NCBI GenBank assembly: GCA_030840665.1
Contig: JAVEEB010000344.1
Coordinates: forward strand, 1-9,689
From: Frankiaceae bacterium
GTDB taxonomy: Bacteria > Actinomycetota > Actinomycetes > JAVEEB01
DNA: 9,689 nucleotides
Direction of reading: 5' to 3'
Shown here: in pieces, positions 1-6,137 of the stretch
Position numbering within the stretch: the first letter of the stretch is position 1
Layout of the letters: each line of letters starts with the position of its first letter
Position numbers and translations under genes: made by a program
The notes under the pieces: generated by a model
What the model was told of the DNA's origin: nothing
Databases searched by the model: none
The model's input: the letters and a program-made list of their open reading frames with translations, nothing else

Positions 1-66
1 GACTTCGCGGGCACTCCGATCGAGATCAGCGTGCGGATCCGGGAGAAACGCCAACGCGAAAAGTGA
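1..66 (+). CDS. der: GTPase Der (EngA), C-terminal end only
   Basis: Only the last 21 codons are inside the window, ending at TGA 64-66. They read DFAGTPIEISVR followed by a basic tail (EKRQREK). The G-(T/S)-P-I-x-I strand followed by a charged tail is the usual end of the KH-like C-terminal domain of Der, the tandem-GTPase protein needed for 50S ribosomal subunit maturation. The two G domains lie upstream of the window and cannot be checked. In actinomycetes der is commonly found upstream of this kind of gene block, which supports the call. Identification from so short a tail is fairly but not completely safe. Confidence 0.72.
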   Translation, partial: DFAGTPIEISVRIREKRQREK

Positions 67-71
67 CTCGC

Positions 72-101
72 GCGACCGCGCCGCGCGGGCTGCGGTAGGG
101 T
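72..101 (+). promoter_or_regulatory. Candidate promoter for tRNA-Pro
   Basis: GCGACC (72-77), an 18-base spacer and TAGGGT (96-101) resemble the actinobacterial housekeeping-sigma pattern TTGACn-N18-TAnnnT. The spacing is the same as in the stronger promoter before garA. A start near base 108 would leave about 20 bases of 5' leader before the tRNA. The -35 matches only four of six positions. The self-complementary CGCGCG pair at 69-74 and 82-87 overlaps it and could be a weak end signal for der instead. Confidence 0.4.
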
Positions 102-128
102 CAACATCGTTCGCCGCGAGGCGGACAA

Positions 129-202
129 CGGGACGTGGCGCAGTTTGGTAGCGCACTCGGCTGGGGGCCGAGGGGTCGCAGGTTCAAATCCTGTCGTCCC
201 GA
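129..202 (+). tRNA. tRNA-Pro, anticodon GGG
   Basis: A full cloverleaf can be folded. The acceptor stem CGGGACG (129-135) pairs with CGTCCCG (195-201). The D stem GCGC (138-141) pairs with GCGC (151-154). The anticodon stem CTCGG (156-160) pairs with CCGAG (168-172). The T stem GCAGG (178-182) pairs with CCTGT (190-194), and the T loop is TTCAAAT. The seven-base anticodon loop CTGGGGG puts GGG at 163-165, which reads CCC and CCU codons. The C1-G72 first pair and A73 discriminator (base 202) are hallmarks of bacterial tRNA-Pro. The variable loop is five bases. The CCA end is not encoded (A is followed by CGG), so it must be added by nucleotidyltransferase. Confidence 0.95.
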
Positions 203-222
203 CGGCGAAGCTTCACGGGCGC

Positions 223-246
223 GCCGCCGCAGAGGGGATCGGCGGC
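223..246 (+). terminator. GC hairpin between tRNA-Pro and the phosphatidyltransferase gene
   Basis: GCCGCCG (223-229) and CGGCGGC (240-246) form a perfect seven-pair stem around a ten-base loop. It begins 21 bases after the tRNA. There is no T-tract, so it would be an actinobacterial U-less terminator or a processing/leader structure rather than a classic intrinsic terminator. GC-rich DNA forms such stems by chance fairly often, so this is tentative. If it does not terminate, the tRNA and the downstream operon could share a transcript. Confidence 0.33.
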
Positions 247-276
247 CGGCCGCGTCCGTTCGCAGGGAGGTCTCAC

Positions 277-888
277 GTGGCATCGCATGGGCCTGCCGGC
301 GAGGATCGCGTCATCACGATCCCGAACGCGCTGAGTTTCCTTCGGCTGCTCGGCGTCCCCGTCTTCCTGTGGCTGATCCTCGGGCCGCACGCCGACGGCT
401 GGGCCCTGGCCCTCCTGATGGTCAGCGGCATCACCGACTGGCTCGACGGCGTCCTGGCGCGCGTCCTCAACCAGCGCAGCCACTTCGGTGCACTGCTGGA
501 CCCGCTGGCCGATCGCCTGTACATCGTCTCGACGATCGTCGCGCTGACCGTCCGCGGCATAGTGCCCGTCATCCTCACCGTCGTGATCTTGTTGCGTGAC
601 GTGGTCATGACGGCGACGCTGCCGGTCCTGCGCCGCCACGGCTACGGCCCCCTACAGGTCCACTTCCTGGGCAAGGCGGCGACCTTCGCCATGTTGTACG
701 CCCTCCCACTCCTCTTGCTCGGCGACGGCAATAGTCCGGTTCACGCCGCGTCTCGGGTGGCGGGTTGGGCCATGCTCTTGTGGGGCACGGGTCTTTACTG
801 GCATTCCGCCTGGCTGTACCTGGGCCAGGTCCGCCAGCTCGTGAGCGCCCGCACGACCGCAACCGACGACGTCCGGGGGATCGCATGA
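277..888 (+). CDS. CDP-alcohol phosphatidyltransferase (PgsA2-like, Rv1822 position)
   Basis: This is an integral membrane enzyme that moves a phosphatidyl group from CDP-diacylglycerol to an alcohol, as in phospholipid head-group synthesis. The complete family signature D-x2-D-G-x2-A-R-x8-G-x3-D-x3-D is present at D54, D57, G58, A61, R62, G71, D75 and D79. These aspartates bind the metal and CDP. Several hydrophobic segments follow (roughly 27-37, 84-108, 136-148, 164-182), as expected for a six-helix protein. At 203 residues the length is normal. I chose GTG 277 because GGGAGG at 265-270 sits six bases upstream; the reading frame stays open further upstream but that part overlaps the tRNA. 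The stop overlaps the next start (ATGA at 885-888), so the two are translationally coupled. The acceptor (glycerol-3-phosphate, inositol phosphate or other) cannot be read from the sequence. In M. tuberculosis the gene in this position is called pgsA2, whose substrate is uncertain to my knowledge. Confidence 0.9.
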   Translation: MASHGPAGEDRVITIPNALSFLRLLGVPVFLWLILGPHADGWALALLMVSGITDWLDGVLARVLNQRSHFGALLDPLADRLYIVSTIVALTVRGIVPVILTVVILLRDVVMTATLPVLRRHGYGPLQVHFLGKAATFAMLYALPLLLLGDGNSPVHAASRVAGWAMLLWGTGLYWHSAWLYLGQVRQLVSARTTATDDVRGIA

Positions 889-3386
889 AACGTGCCGTGG
901 TCATGGCGGGAGGCGAGGGCACCCGGCTGCGCCCGATGACCGCGAACCTGCCGAAGCCGCTGCTGCCGATCGTCAATCGACCCGTGATGGAACACGTTCT
1001 GAGGCTCCTGAAGCGGCATGGCATCACCGAGACCGTCATCACCGTGCAGTTCCTGGCTTCCCTCGTACGCAACTACTTCGGCGACGGCGACGAGCTGGGC
1101 ATGTCGCTGCAGTACGCGAACGAGGAAGTCCCGTTGGGCACGGCCGGCAGCGTGAAGAACGCCGAGGAGGCGCTCCGGGACGAGCCGTTCATCGTGATTT
1201 CCGGCGACGCGCTGACCGACATCGATCTGACGGCGCTCGTCGAATTCCACCGCTCGCGCGGCGCGATGGTCACGATCGCCTTGAAGCGGGTCCCCGACCC
1301 GCTCGAGTTCGGCATCGTCATCGCGGACGAGTCCGGTCGGATCGAACGCTTCCTGGAGAAGCCGACGTGGGGCCAGGTGTTCTCGGACACGGTCAACACC
1401 GGGATCTACGTCATGGAGCCGGAAGTGCTGGCCCACGTCCCGCGCGGCGAGGCGTCGGACTGGTCGGGCGACATCTTCCCCAAGTTGCTGGCTGATGGCG
1501 CACCGCTCTACGGCTACGTGGCGGATGGCTACTGGGAGGACATCGGCACGCACGAGAGTTACCTGCGCGCGCACGCCGATGTGCTTAACCGTCAGGTACA
1601 GGTTGACATTGACGGCTTTGAAGTGTCGCCCGGCGTGTGGGTGGCCGAGGGCGCTGAGGTCGACCCGGAAGCGCGGATCACCGGCCCCGCCTACATCGGC
1701 GACTACGCGAAAGTCGAGGCCGGCGCCGAGCTGCGCGAATACACCGTGCTCGGCAGCAACGTGGTCGTGAAGTCCGGCGCCTTCCTGCACCGCGCCGTCG
1801 TCAACGACAACGTGTACGTCGGGCAGGGCGCCCACCTGCGGGGGTGCGTGGTCGGGAAGAACACCGACATCATGCGCAACGTGCGCCTGGAAGAGGGCTC
1901 CATCATCGGCGACGAGTGCGTCGTCGAGGAGGAAGCCTTCATCTCGTCCAACGTGAAGGTCTACCCCTTCAAGACCATCGAGGCCGGCGCCGTGGTCAAC
2001 ACGAGCGTGATCTGGGAGTCGCGCGGCACGCGCTCCCTGTTCGGGCCGCGCGGCGTTTCCGGTCTCGTCAACGTCGAGATCACACCGGAGCACGTCGTAC
2101 GACTGGCAAGTGCGTACGCGACCCTGCTCCGCAAGGGCTCCACGGTGACCACGTCCCGTGATGCATCGCGGGCCGCGCGGGCGTTGAAGCGCGCGGTGAT
2201 CGCGGCCCTGACCGCCAGTGCGATCGACGTTCGCGACCTGGAGGTGGCGCCGACGCCGGTCATCCGCTGGGATGTGGCGTCGGGCGACGCCGTCGGCGGC
2301 ATCATGATCCGCACGTCGCCTGCCGACCCGCAGTCCGTGGACATCCTCTTCATGGATGAGCGCGGCATGGACGTCTCCCAGGCCATGCAGCGCAAGCTCG
2401 AGCGCACCTTTAGCCGGCAGGAGTTCCGCCGTGCATTCCCGGGAGAGATCGCCGATCTCACGTTCCCGGCCCGCACGCTCGACCTGTACTCCCATGAACT
2501 GATCCGGGCCGTGGACACCACCGGTGTCGCACAGGCCAACCTGAAGGTCGTGATCGATGCGGCAGGCGGATCGGCGAGCCTCGTCCTGCCGCTGCTGCTC
2601 GGCCAGCTGGGCGTCGATGTCCTCACCGTCAACGGTCGGCTGGACGAGACACGGACGACCGAGAGCCTGGCCGAGCACATGGGCCAGCTCCAGCGCCTCG
2701 GCGAGCTCGTGTCGTCGTCGCGTGCCGCCTTCGGTGTGCGGTTCGACCACGTCGCCGAACGGATAGCGATCGTCAACGAACGCGGGGAGCTCATCCACGA
2801 CGACCGGGCGCTGCTCGTGCTGATGGACCTCGTCGCGGCCGAGGGTCGCAGCGGCCGGGTGGCGCTCCCCGTCACGACGACGCGCGTTGCCGAGGCGGTG
2901 TCGCGGTTCCACGGGGTTGGCATTGAGTGGACGTCCACCTCGCCGGACGACCTGACGCGCGCCTCTATGGAGCCGGGCGTGATCATGGCGGGCGATGGTC
3001 GCGGCGGTTTCGTGGTTCCGGAATTCTCGTCCGCGCTCGACGGCATCGCGGCGTTCGTGCGCCACCTGGGCCGCGTCGCGCGCACGAAGCAGACCCACAG
3101 CCAAATCGACGCGCGCATCCCGCAGGCGCACGTCCTGCGCCGTGACGTGCCGACCCCATGGGCCGCCAAGGGGCTGGTCATGCGCTCCGTGGTCGAAGCC
3201 GCGGGGGACCGGGCGATCGACACCACCGACGGTGTGCGGGTGGTGGAGAAGGACGGTCGCTGGGCCATGGTGCTCCCGGACCCGGGGGAGGCGCTGACGC
3301 ACGTGTGGGCGGAGGCCCCGGACGACGCGGCGGCCACCGCACTTCTGCAGGAATGGTCGTCCGTCGTCGAGAGCACCCACCCCTGA
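885..3386 (+). CDS. Mannose-1-phosphate guanylyltransferase-type pyrophosphorylase fused to a degenerate phosphoglucomutase domain
   Basis: This 833-residue protein has three parts. Residues 1-235 are a nucleotidyltransferase fold: GGEGTRLRP (9-17), PKP (23-25), LGTAGS (84-89), the GDALTD metal site (107-112), EKP (158-160) and GYWEDIGT (215-222). All are intact, so it should make an NDP-sugar from a sugar-1-phosphate. GDP-mannose is the usual annotation, but the sugar and base are not provable here. Residues about 248-375 are left-handed beta-helix hexapeptide repeats. Residues about 383-833 align with phosphoglucomutase/phosphomannomutase, starting with [10 protein letters not shown] where GlmM-like enzymes have FGTDGIRG. 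In this part the catalytic loops are mostly lost: RTSPADP (476-482) replaces TASHNP, DHVAER (621-626) replaces DGDGDR, GDGRGG (703-708) replaces the GExSGH sugar loop, and LPDPGEA (797-803) replaces the RPSGTEP phosphate loop. Only the serine of the first loop (S478) remains. The domain is therefore probably non-catalytic. ATG 885 is favoured by the 4-base overlap with the previous gene. The architecture itself is known in actinobacteria and cyanobacteria. Confidence 0.87.
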   Translation: MKRAVVMAGGEGTRLRPMTANLPKPLLPIVNRPVMEHVLRLLKRHGITETVITVQFLASLVRNYFGDGDELGMSLQYANEEVPLGTAGSVKNAEEALRDEPFIVISGDALTDIDLTALVEFHRSRGAMVTIALKRVPDPLEFGIVIADESGRIERFLEKPTWGQVFSDTVNTGIYVMEPEVLAHVPRGEASDWSGDIFPKLLADGAPLYGYVADGYWEDIGTHESYLRAHADVLNRQVQVDIDGFEVSPGVWVAEGAEVDPEARITGPAYIGDYAKVEAGAELREYTVLGSNVVVKSGAFLHRAVVNDNVYVGQGAHLRGCVVGKNTDIMRNVRLEEGSIIGDECVVEEEAFISSNVKVYPFKTIEAGAVVNTSVIWESRGTRSLFGPRGVSGLVNVEITPEHVVRLASAYATLLRKGSTVTTSRDASRAARALKRAVIAALTASAIDVRDLEVAPTPVIRWDVASGDAVGGIMIRTSPADPQSVDILFMDERGMDVSQAMQRKLERTFSRQEFRRAFPGEIADLTFPARTLDLYSHELIRAVDTTGVAQANLKVVIDAAGGSASLVLPLLLGQLGVDVLTVNGRLDETRTTESLAEHMGQLQRLGELVSSSRAAFGVRFDHVAERIAIVNERGELIHDDRALLVLMDLVAAEGRSGRVALPVTTTRVAEAVSRFHGVGIEWTSTSPDDLTRASMEPGVIMAGDGRGGFVVPEFSSALDGIAAFVRHLGRVARTKQTHSQIDARIPQAHVLRRDVPTPWAAKGLVMRSVVEAAGDRAIDTTDGVRVVEKDGRWAMVLPDPGEALTHVWAEAPDDAAATALLQEWSSVVESTHP

Positions 3387-3424
3387 CTCAGCGCGGCACC
3401 GACCCCCCAGGGTGATGCGCACTG

Positions 3425-3430
3425 CACAAT
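3425..3430 (+). promoter_or_regulatory. Possible -10 box for a leaderless DUF881 mRNA
   Basis: The gap between the pyrophosphorylase and DUF881 genes is 50 bases and contains no ribosome binding site at a usable distance from ATG 3437. CACAAT (3425-3430) matches TATAAT at four of six positions. It lies seven bases before that ATG, which would place the transcription start at or next to the first codon. Leaderless mRNAs are common in actinobacteria. No convincing -35 is seen, so this is weak. Confidence 0.22.
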
Positions 3431-3436
3431 GGCGGG

Positions 3437-4444
3437 ATGACGGAAGCCGCCGGCGACGGGACCCCTGACCGGCCCGCCGCCCCCGCGGCTGGGTCGATGT
3501 CACTACTTGTCGACTTGGTGACGAATAGCCTCGAACCGGAGTACGGCGTCAGCGCCGCCCGTCGACGGGCGGCTGCCGCAGGCCCCAGCGTCGGTGCCCA
3601 TGACGCCGGCGACCAGGATCCCGGCGTCGAGGATCCCGGTTCCCAAGGGGACGAACGACCGCCCCGTGCCTCGCAGAATGGCGGCGGCCTCAGCCGCCGA
3701 ATCGCCGGGGTGGCCGGCCTCGCCGCTGTCGGCCTCATGTTCGGGTTGGGTGCCTGGCGGGCGCGTTCCGACGCGCCTGTCGCCTCACGTGCGCACACGA
3801 AGCTGGTCGACCAGGTGCGGTCGCTGACGACCAATGTCGATCAGCTGGCCACGACCGCAGCCGACCTCAGGGCTGCGTCGGACAAGCTTCGCGCCGAGGC
3901 GTTGAGTCAGGACGGCACTGGCGCGGTCGCGCAGCTCAAGGCGGCCGAAAACGCTAGCGCTGGTTCACCTTTGACGGGGCCTGGCCTGCACGTCCTCCTG
4001 GACGACGCGCCGACATTGGCGGGCCAGACGGCCGACCCTGCCTCCCGGGTCACCGACCGCGACCTCCAGCGGATCGTGAACGCGTTGTGGTCCTCGGGGG
4101 CCGAGGCCATCGCCATCGGCGGCGTACGACTGACCGCCCGCAGCAGCATCAGGAGCGCCGGCCTGGCGATCCTCGTGGACTTTCGTCCGGTGGCCCTGCC
4201 GTACGCCATCGACGCGATCGGAGACCCGGCCACGATCGAGAAGTCGTTCACGAGCAACGTGGCGGCCGCCGACATGCGCGCCCTGGCAACCACGTACGGC
4301 ATCCGTTTCTCGGTTGCCCGCGCGAACACCGTGACCGTCCCGGCCGGCGCCGATCTCGAGCTACGGCTGGCCAGTCCGTTACCGTCGAGCTCGTCGTCAC
4401 CTGCGCCAAGCACGACAACGTCCACTGGAGGCACTAGCCCGTGA
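3437..4444 (+). CDS. DUF881 family membrane-anchored protein (Rv1823-like)
   Basis: The protein has 335 residues. After a 20-residue variable start it has the conserved cytoplasmic segment MSLLVDLVTNSLEPEY (21-36), typical of the upstream DUF881 member of this locus. Next come a low-complexity acidic linker (about 50-80), one membrane helix (about 88-106) and a probable coiled coil outside the membrane (about 118-172). The DUF881 domain runs from about 180 to 312 with GPGLHVLLDD, VTDRDLQRIVNALWSSGAEA and IGDPATIEKSF. It ends in a Ser/Thr/Pro tail (314-335). The function of DUF881 is not known. No Shine-Dalgarno fits ATG 3437; ATG 3497, at MSLL, is the alternative start and would give 315 residues. 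The stop overlaps the sbp start by four bases, and a second DUF881 gene follows sbp. The three products probably form one membrane assembly (inference). A 10-base repeat, AGGATCCCGG at 3615 and 3630, encodes two DPG copies in the linker. Confidence 0.85.
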   Translation: MTEAAGDGTPDRPAAPAAGSMSLLVDLVTNSLEPEYGVSAARRRAAAAGPSVGAHDAGDQDPGVEDPGSQGDERPPRASQNGGGLSRRIAGVAGLAAVGLMFGLGAWRARSDAPVASRAHTKLVDQVRSLTTNVDQLATTAADLRAASDKLRAEALSQDGTGAVAQLKAAENASAGSPLTGPGLHVLLDDAPTLAGQTADPASRVTDRDLQRIVNALWSSGAEAIAIGGVRLTARSSIRSAGLAILVDFRPVALPYAIDAIGDPATIEKSFTSNVAAADMRALATTYGIRFSVARANTVTVPAGADLELRLASPLPSSSSSPAPSTTTSTGGTSP

Positions 4445-4773
4445 TCGCTGCCCTTGCCCTCGTCGCGGGCGTCGTCGCAGGTGTGTTCTTCGAACCGACA
4501 GTGCCGCTCTGGCTGACGCCGTACCTGCCGATCGCGGTCATCGCGGCCCTCGACGCCATCTTCGGGGCCGTCCGGGCACGTCTCGACGGCGTCTTCGACG
4601 AGAAGGTGTTCGTCATCTCCTTCGCGTCCAACGTCCTGATCGCGGCGCTCATCGTCTTTCTGGGCGACCAGCTCGGGGTCGGTTCGCAGCTGTCGACGGC
4701 CGTCGTCGTCGTTTTCGGGATCCGGATCTTCACGAATGCCGCGGCCATCCGACGTCACATCTTTCGCGCATGA
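4441..4773 (+). CDS. sbp: Small basic protein Sbp (DUF1290)
   Basis: This 110-residue protein is almost entirely membrane helix: about 3-17, 23-43, 60-78 and 84-98. The hydrophilic stretch AVRARLDGVFDEKVF (43-57) lies in the middle, and the end is basic (RRHIFRA). The PLWLTPYLPIAVIAALDAIFGA region and the ARLDGVFDEK loop are the DUF1290 signature. The family is named small basic protein from the Bacillus division/ftsZ neighbourhood, and its biochemical role is unknown. GTG 4441 overlaps the preceding TGA (GTGA) and is preceded by GGAGG at 4427-4431, nine bases away. Its own stop overlaps the next start (ATGA, 4770-4773). The sandwich between two DUF881 genes is conserved in actinomycetes as I recall. 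Confidence 0.9.
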   Translation: MIAALALVAGVVAGVFFEPTVPLWLTPYLPIAVIAALDAIFGAVRARLDGVFDEKVFVISFASNVLIAALIVFLGDQLGVGSQLSTAVVVVFGIRIFTNAAAIRRHIFRA

Positions 4774-5537
4774 CGGCGGGGGACTCCGGCGAGCAGAGGT
4801 CGATGCGGGAGCTGCTGGGGTTGTTGCGCCCGCGGTGGAGCCGCGCCCAGGTCCTCGTGGGCGTCCTGTGCGCGATCGTCGGCTTCGCGGTGGCGGTCAC
4901 CGTGAACGTCCAGCGGTCGCCGCAGGCACTCGGGCAGGCCAGCACCGAAGACTTGGTGCGCATCCTGTCCGACCTCACGCAGCGCTCGGAGCGGCTGCGC
5001 GCCCAGATCGCCCAGCTGCAGGCGGAGCACGACGCATTGGCCGGCTCCGGGGACCGGTCCCAGGCGGCCATCGACGACGCGCACCGGCGTGCCGACGTGC
5101 TCGGGATCCTGGCAGGCACGACGCCCGCCACGGGTCCTGGCATCACCCTGACCATCACCGACCCGGGTCACCTCGTCCCGGCCGACGAGATGCTCGACAC
5201 CATCGAGGAGCTCCGAGACGCAGGTGCCGAGGCCATCCAGGTCGGGGAGGTGCGAGTGGTCGCGTCGACCTACTTCCGCGATGACGCGCACGGAATCAAC
5301 GTTGACGGCGTGGTCGTCCGGGCCCCCTATCGCGTCGTCGCTCTCGGCGACTCCCACACGCTCGGGGACGCCCTCGGCATCCCGGGTGGGGTGCTGGACA
5401 CGCTGGCGCAGTTCGACGGGGCTGTGGCGAAAGTAGTGGACGGCACCGCCCTTACGATCGACGCATTGAAGGTCCTGCAGCCTCCTCGCTACGCTCAACC
5501 CGCAGCGACCGAGAGTCCAGCGAAATCGCCCGGCTGA
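4770..5537 (+). CDS. Second DUF881 family protein (Rv1825-like)
   Basis: The protein has 255 residues. It has a short cytoplasmic start with MRELLGLLRPRWSR (12-25), then one membrane helix (about 26-45). A coiled coil follows (about 58-96, with LTQRSERLRAQIAQLQAEHDAL). The DUF881 domain runs from about 115 to 230 with GPGITLTITDP, DTIEELRDAGAEAIQVGEVRVV, APYRVVALGD and LGIPGGVLDTL. It ends in a short Pro/Ser/Ala tail. It is a clear paralogue of the gene before sbp but lacks the SLEPEY segment and the long linker, so the two are not interchangeable copies. It is translationally coupled to sbp through ATGA. The domain is predicted to sit on the outer face of the membrane. No enzymatic motif is visible and function is unknown. 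gcvH starts 22 bases downstream and may be read from the same transcript. Confidence 0.87.
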   Translation: MTAGDSGEQRSMRELLGLLRPRWSRAQVLVGVLCAIVGFAVAVTVNVQRSPQALGQASTEDLVRILSDLTQRSERLRAQIAQLQAEHDALAGSGDRSQAAIDDAHRRADVLGILAGTTPATGPGITLTITDPGHLVPADEMLDTIEELRDAGAEAIQVGEVRVVASTYFRDDAHGINVDGVVVRAPYRVVALGDSHTLGDALGIPGGVLDTLAQFDGAVAKVVDGTALTIDALKVLQPPRYAQPAATESPAKSPG

Positions 5538-5559
5538 GCCGCGGCACCGAGGGAGACGC

Positions 5560-5937
5560 GTGTACCCCGACGATCTGAAGTACACAGCCGAGCACGAGTG
5601 GACGCGCGACGAGGGTCAGACGGTCGCCATCGGCATCACGTCATTCGCGCAAGAGGCACTGGGCGACATCGTGTACGTGCAGCTGCCGGCCACGGGAACG
5701 GCAATCCGTGCCGGTGACGTGGTCGGCGAGGTGGAATCGACGAAGAGCGTCTCCGACGTGTACGCACCCATCAGCGGGGTGGTGACGGAACGCAACGGGG
5801 CGCTCGACGCGCGTCCCGAACTGATCAACGAGGACCCGTACGGCGAGGGCTGGCTGTTCCGCGTGACACCAGAGTCCACGGACGCCCTGGACGGCCTGCT
5901 GGACGCGGCGGCCTACGCTGCGCAAATACAAGCCTAA
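5560..5937 (+). CDS. gcvH: Glycine cleavage system H protein
   Basis: This is the lipoyl-carrying shuttle protein of the glycine cleavage system. It accepts the aminomethyl group from GcvP and presents it to GcvT, then is reoxidised by lipoamide dehydrogenase. The 125-residue length is normal. Visible family marks are YTAEHEWTR (8-16), the FAQEALGDIVYVQLP strand region (29-43), and the lipoylation site VGEVESTKSVSDVYAPISG (55-73) with the modified lysine at K62. The tail has LINEDPYGEGWLFRV. GTG 5560 is supported by GAGGGAG at 5549-5555. It follows the DUF881 gene closely, while its partner gcvP lies about 3 kb further on. No gcvT is in the window. Confidence 0.96.
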   Translation: MYPDDLKYTAEHEWTRDEGQTVAIGITSFAQEALGDIVYVQLPATGTAIRAGDVVGEVESTKSVSDVYAPISGVVTERNGALDARPELINEDPYGEGWLFRVTPESTDALDGLLDAAAYAAQIQA

Positions 5938-5960
5938 AGACTAGATGTCGACTTGAGGCT
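5931..5960 (+). repeat. Interrupted inverted repeat AGCCTAAA / TTGAGGCT at the end of gcvH
   Basis: AGCCTAAA (5931-5938, spanning the gcvH stop) and TTGAGGCT (5953-5960) are complementary at seven of eight positions, with a 14-base gap. The right arm shares TTGAGG with the operator-like repeat before the downstream MerR gene. It lies 31 bases upstream of the garA -35 box. It could be a regulator half-site or a weak post-gcvH hairpin. The arm spacing differs from the other repeat, so a common binder is uncertain. Confidence 0.3.
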
Positions 5961-5991
5961 GAGTCCGGCGCGCCGACCGTAGGACCCGCTG

Positions 5992-6021
5992 TTGACCCGC
6001 CCCACACGTGCAGGCTAGCCT
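5992..6021 (+). promoter_or_regulatory. Promoter of garA-ftsR
   Basis: TTGACC (5992-5997), an 18-base spacer and TAGCCT (6016-6021) are a good actinobacterial housekeeping-sigma promoter. Transcription would start near 6028, leaving an untranslated leader of about 110 bases before garA. The rest of the 200-base gcvH-garA gap holds the leader hairpin at 6065-6085 and the interrupted repeat at the gcvH end. I see no small gene in it. Confidence 0.62.
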
Positions 6022-6064
6022 CGCGCCACCGTCAAGCTCTGCTTCTGGTCGAGGGTCAACTCCC

Positions 6065-6085
6065 GGCCGCAGCGCTTGCGCGGCC
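6065..6085 (+). other. Stem-loop in the garA leader
   Basis: GGCCGC (6065-6070) and GCGGCC (6080-6085) form a perfect six-pair stem with a nine-base loop. An outer CCC/GGG pairing (6062-6064 with 6089-6091) is possible across a three-base bulge. It lies inside the predicted 5' leader, about 50 bases before the garA start. There is no T-tract, so attenuation would not be by a classic terminator. Chance formation in GC-rich DNA is possible. Confidence 0.28.
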
Positions 6086-6137
6086 GCCGGGTCGGGAATG
6101 GCCTTGGCACAGTCGAGGTCACCAGGGAGGGCGGGAG

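Noticed and set aside
69..87. CGCGCG...CGCGCG hairpin after der
   Set aside because: The stem is simple-sequence GC, has no T-tract and overlaps the likely tRNA promoter, so it is not reliable as a terminator.
145..276. Upstream extension of the phosphatidyltransferase frame
   Set aside because: The added residues are translated from the tRNA-Pro gene and its spacer. GTG 277 has a properly spaced ribosome binding site and leads straight into the conserved protein.
1961..3427. Second long minus-strand frame (488 codons)
   Set aside because: Ser/Arg/Thr-rich low-complexity translation antisense to the PGM-like domain; no motif and no ribosome binding site.
3429..3440. Four-codon mini frame (ATG GCG GGA TGA) overlapping the first DUF881 start
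   Set aside because: Too short to support, no ribosome binding site, and expected by chance.
795..3503. Open reading frame of about 900 codons on the minus strand opposite the pyrophosphorylase gene
   Set aside because: It is a shadow of strong GC bias in the real + strand gene. Its translation is rich in Arg, His, Asp and Gly with no recognisable domain, while the + strand frame gives clear family motifs.
3615..3639. Direct repeat of AGGATCCCGG with 15-base period
   Set aside because: It is only two copies inside a low-complexity linker of a coding region. It is best seen as local duplication in a tolerant segment, not a mobile or regulatory element.
3907..4758. Minus-strand frame opposite the first DUF881 gene and sbp
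   Set aside because: Antisense to two well-supported genes, with acidic/basic low-complexity content and no family signature.
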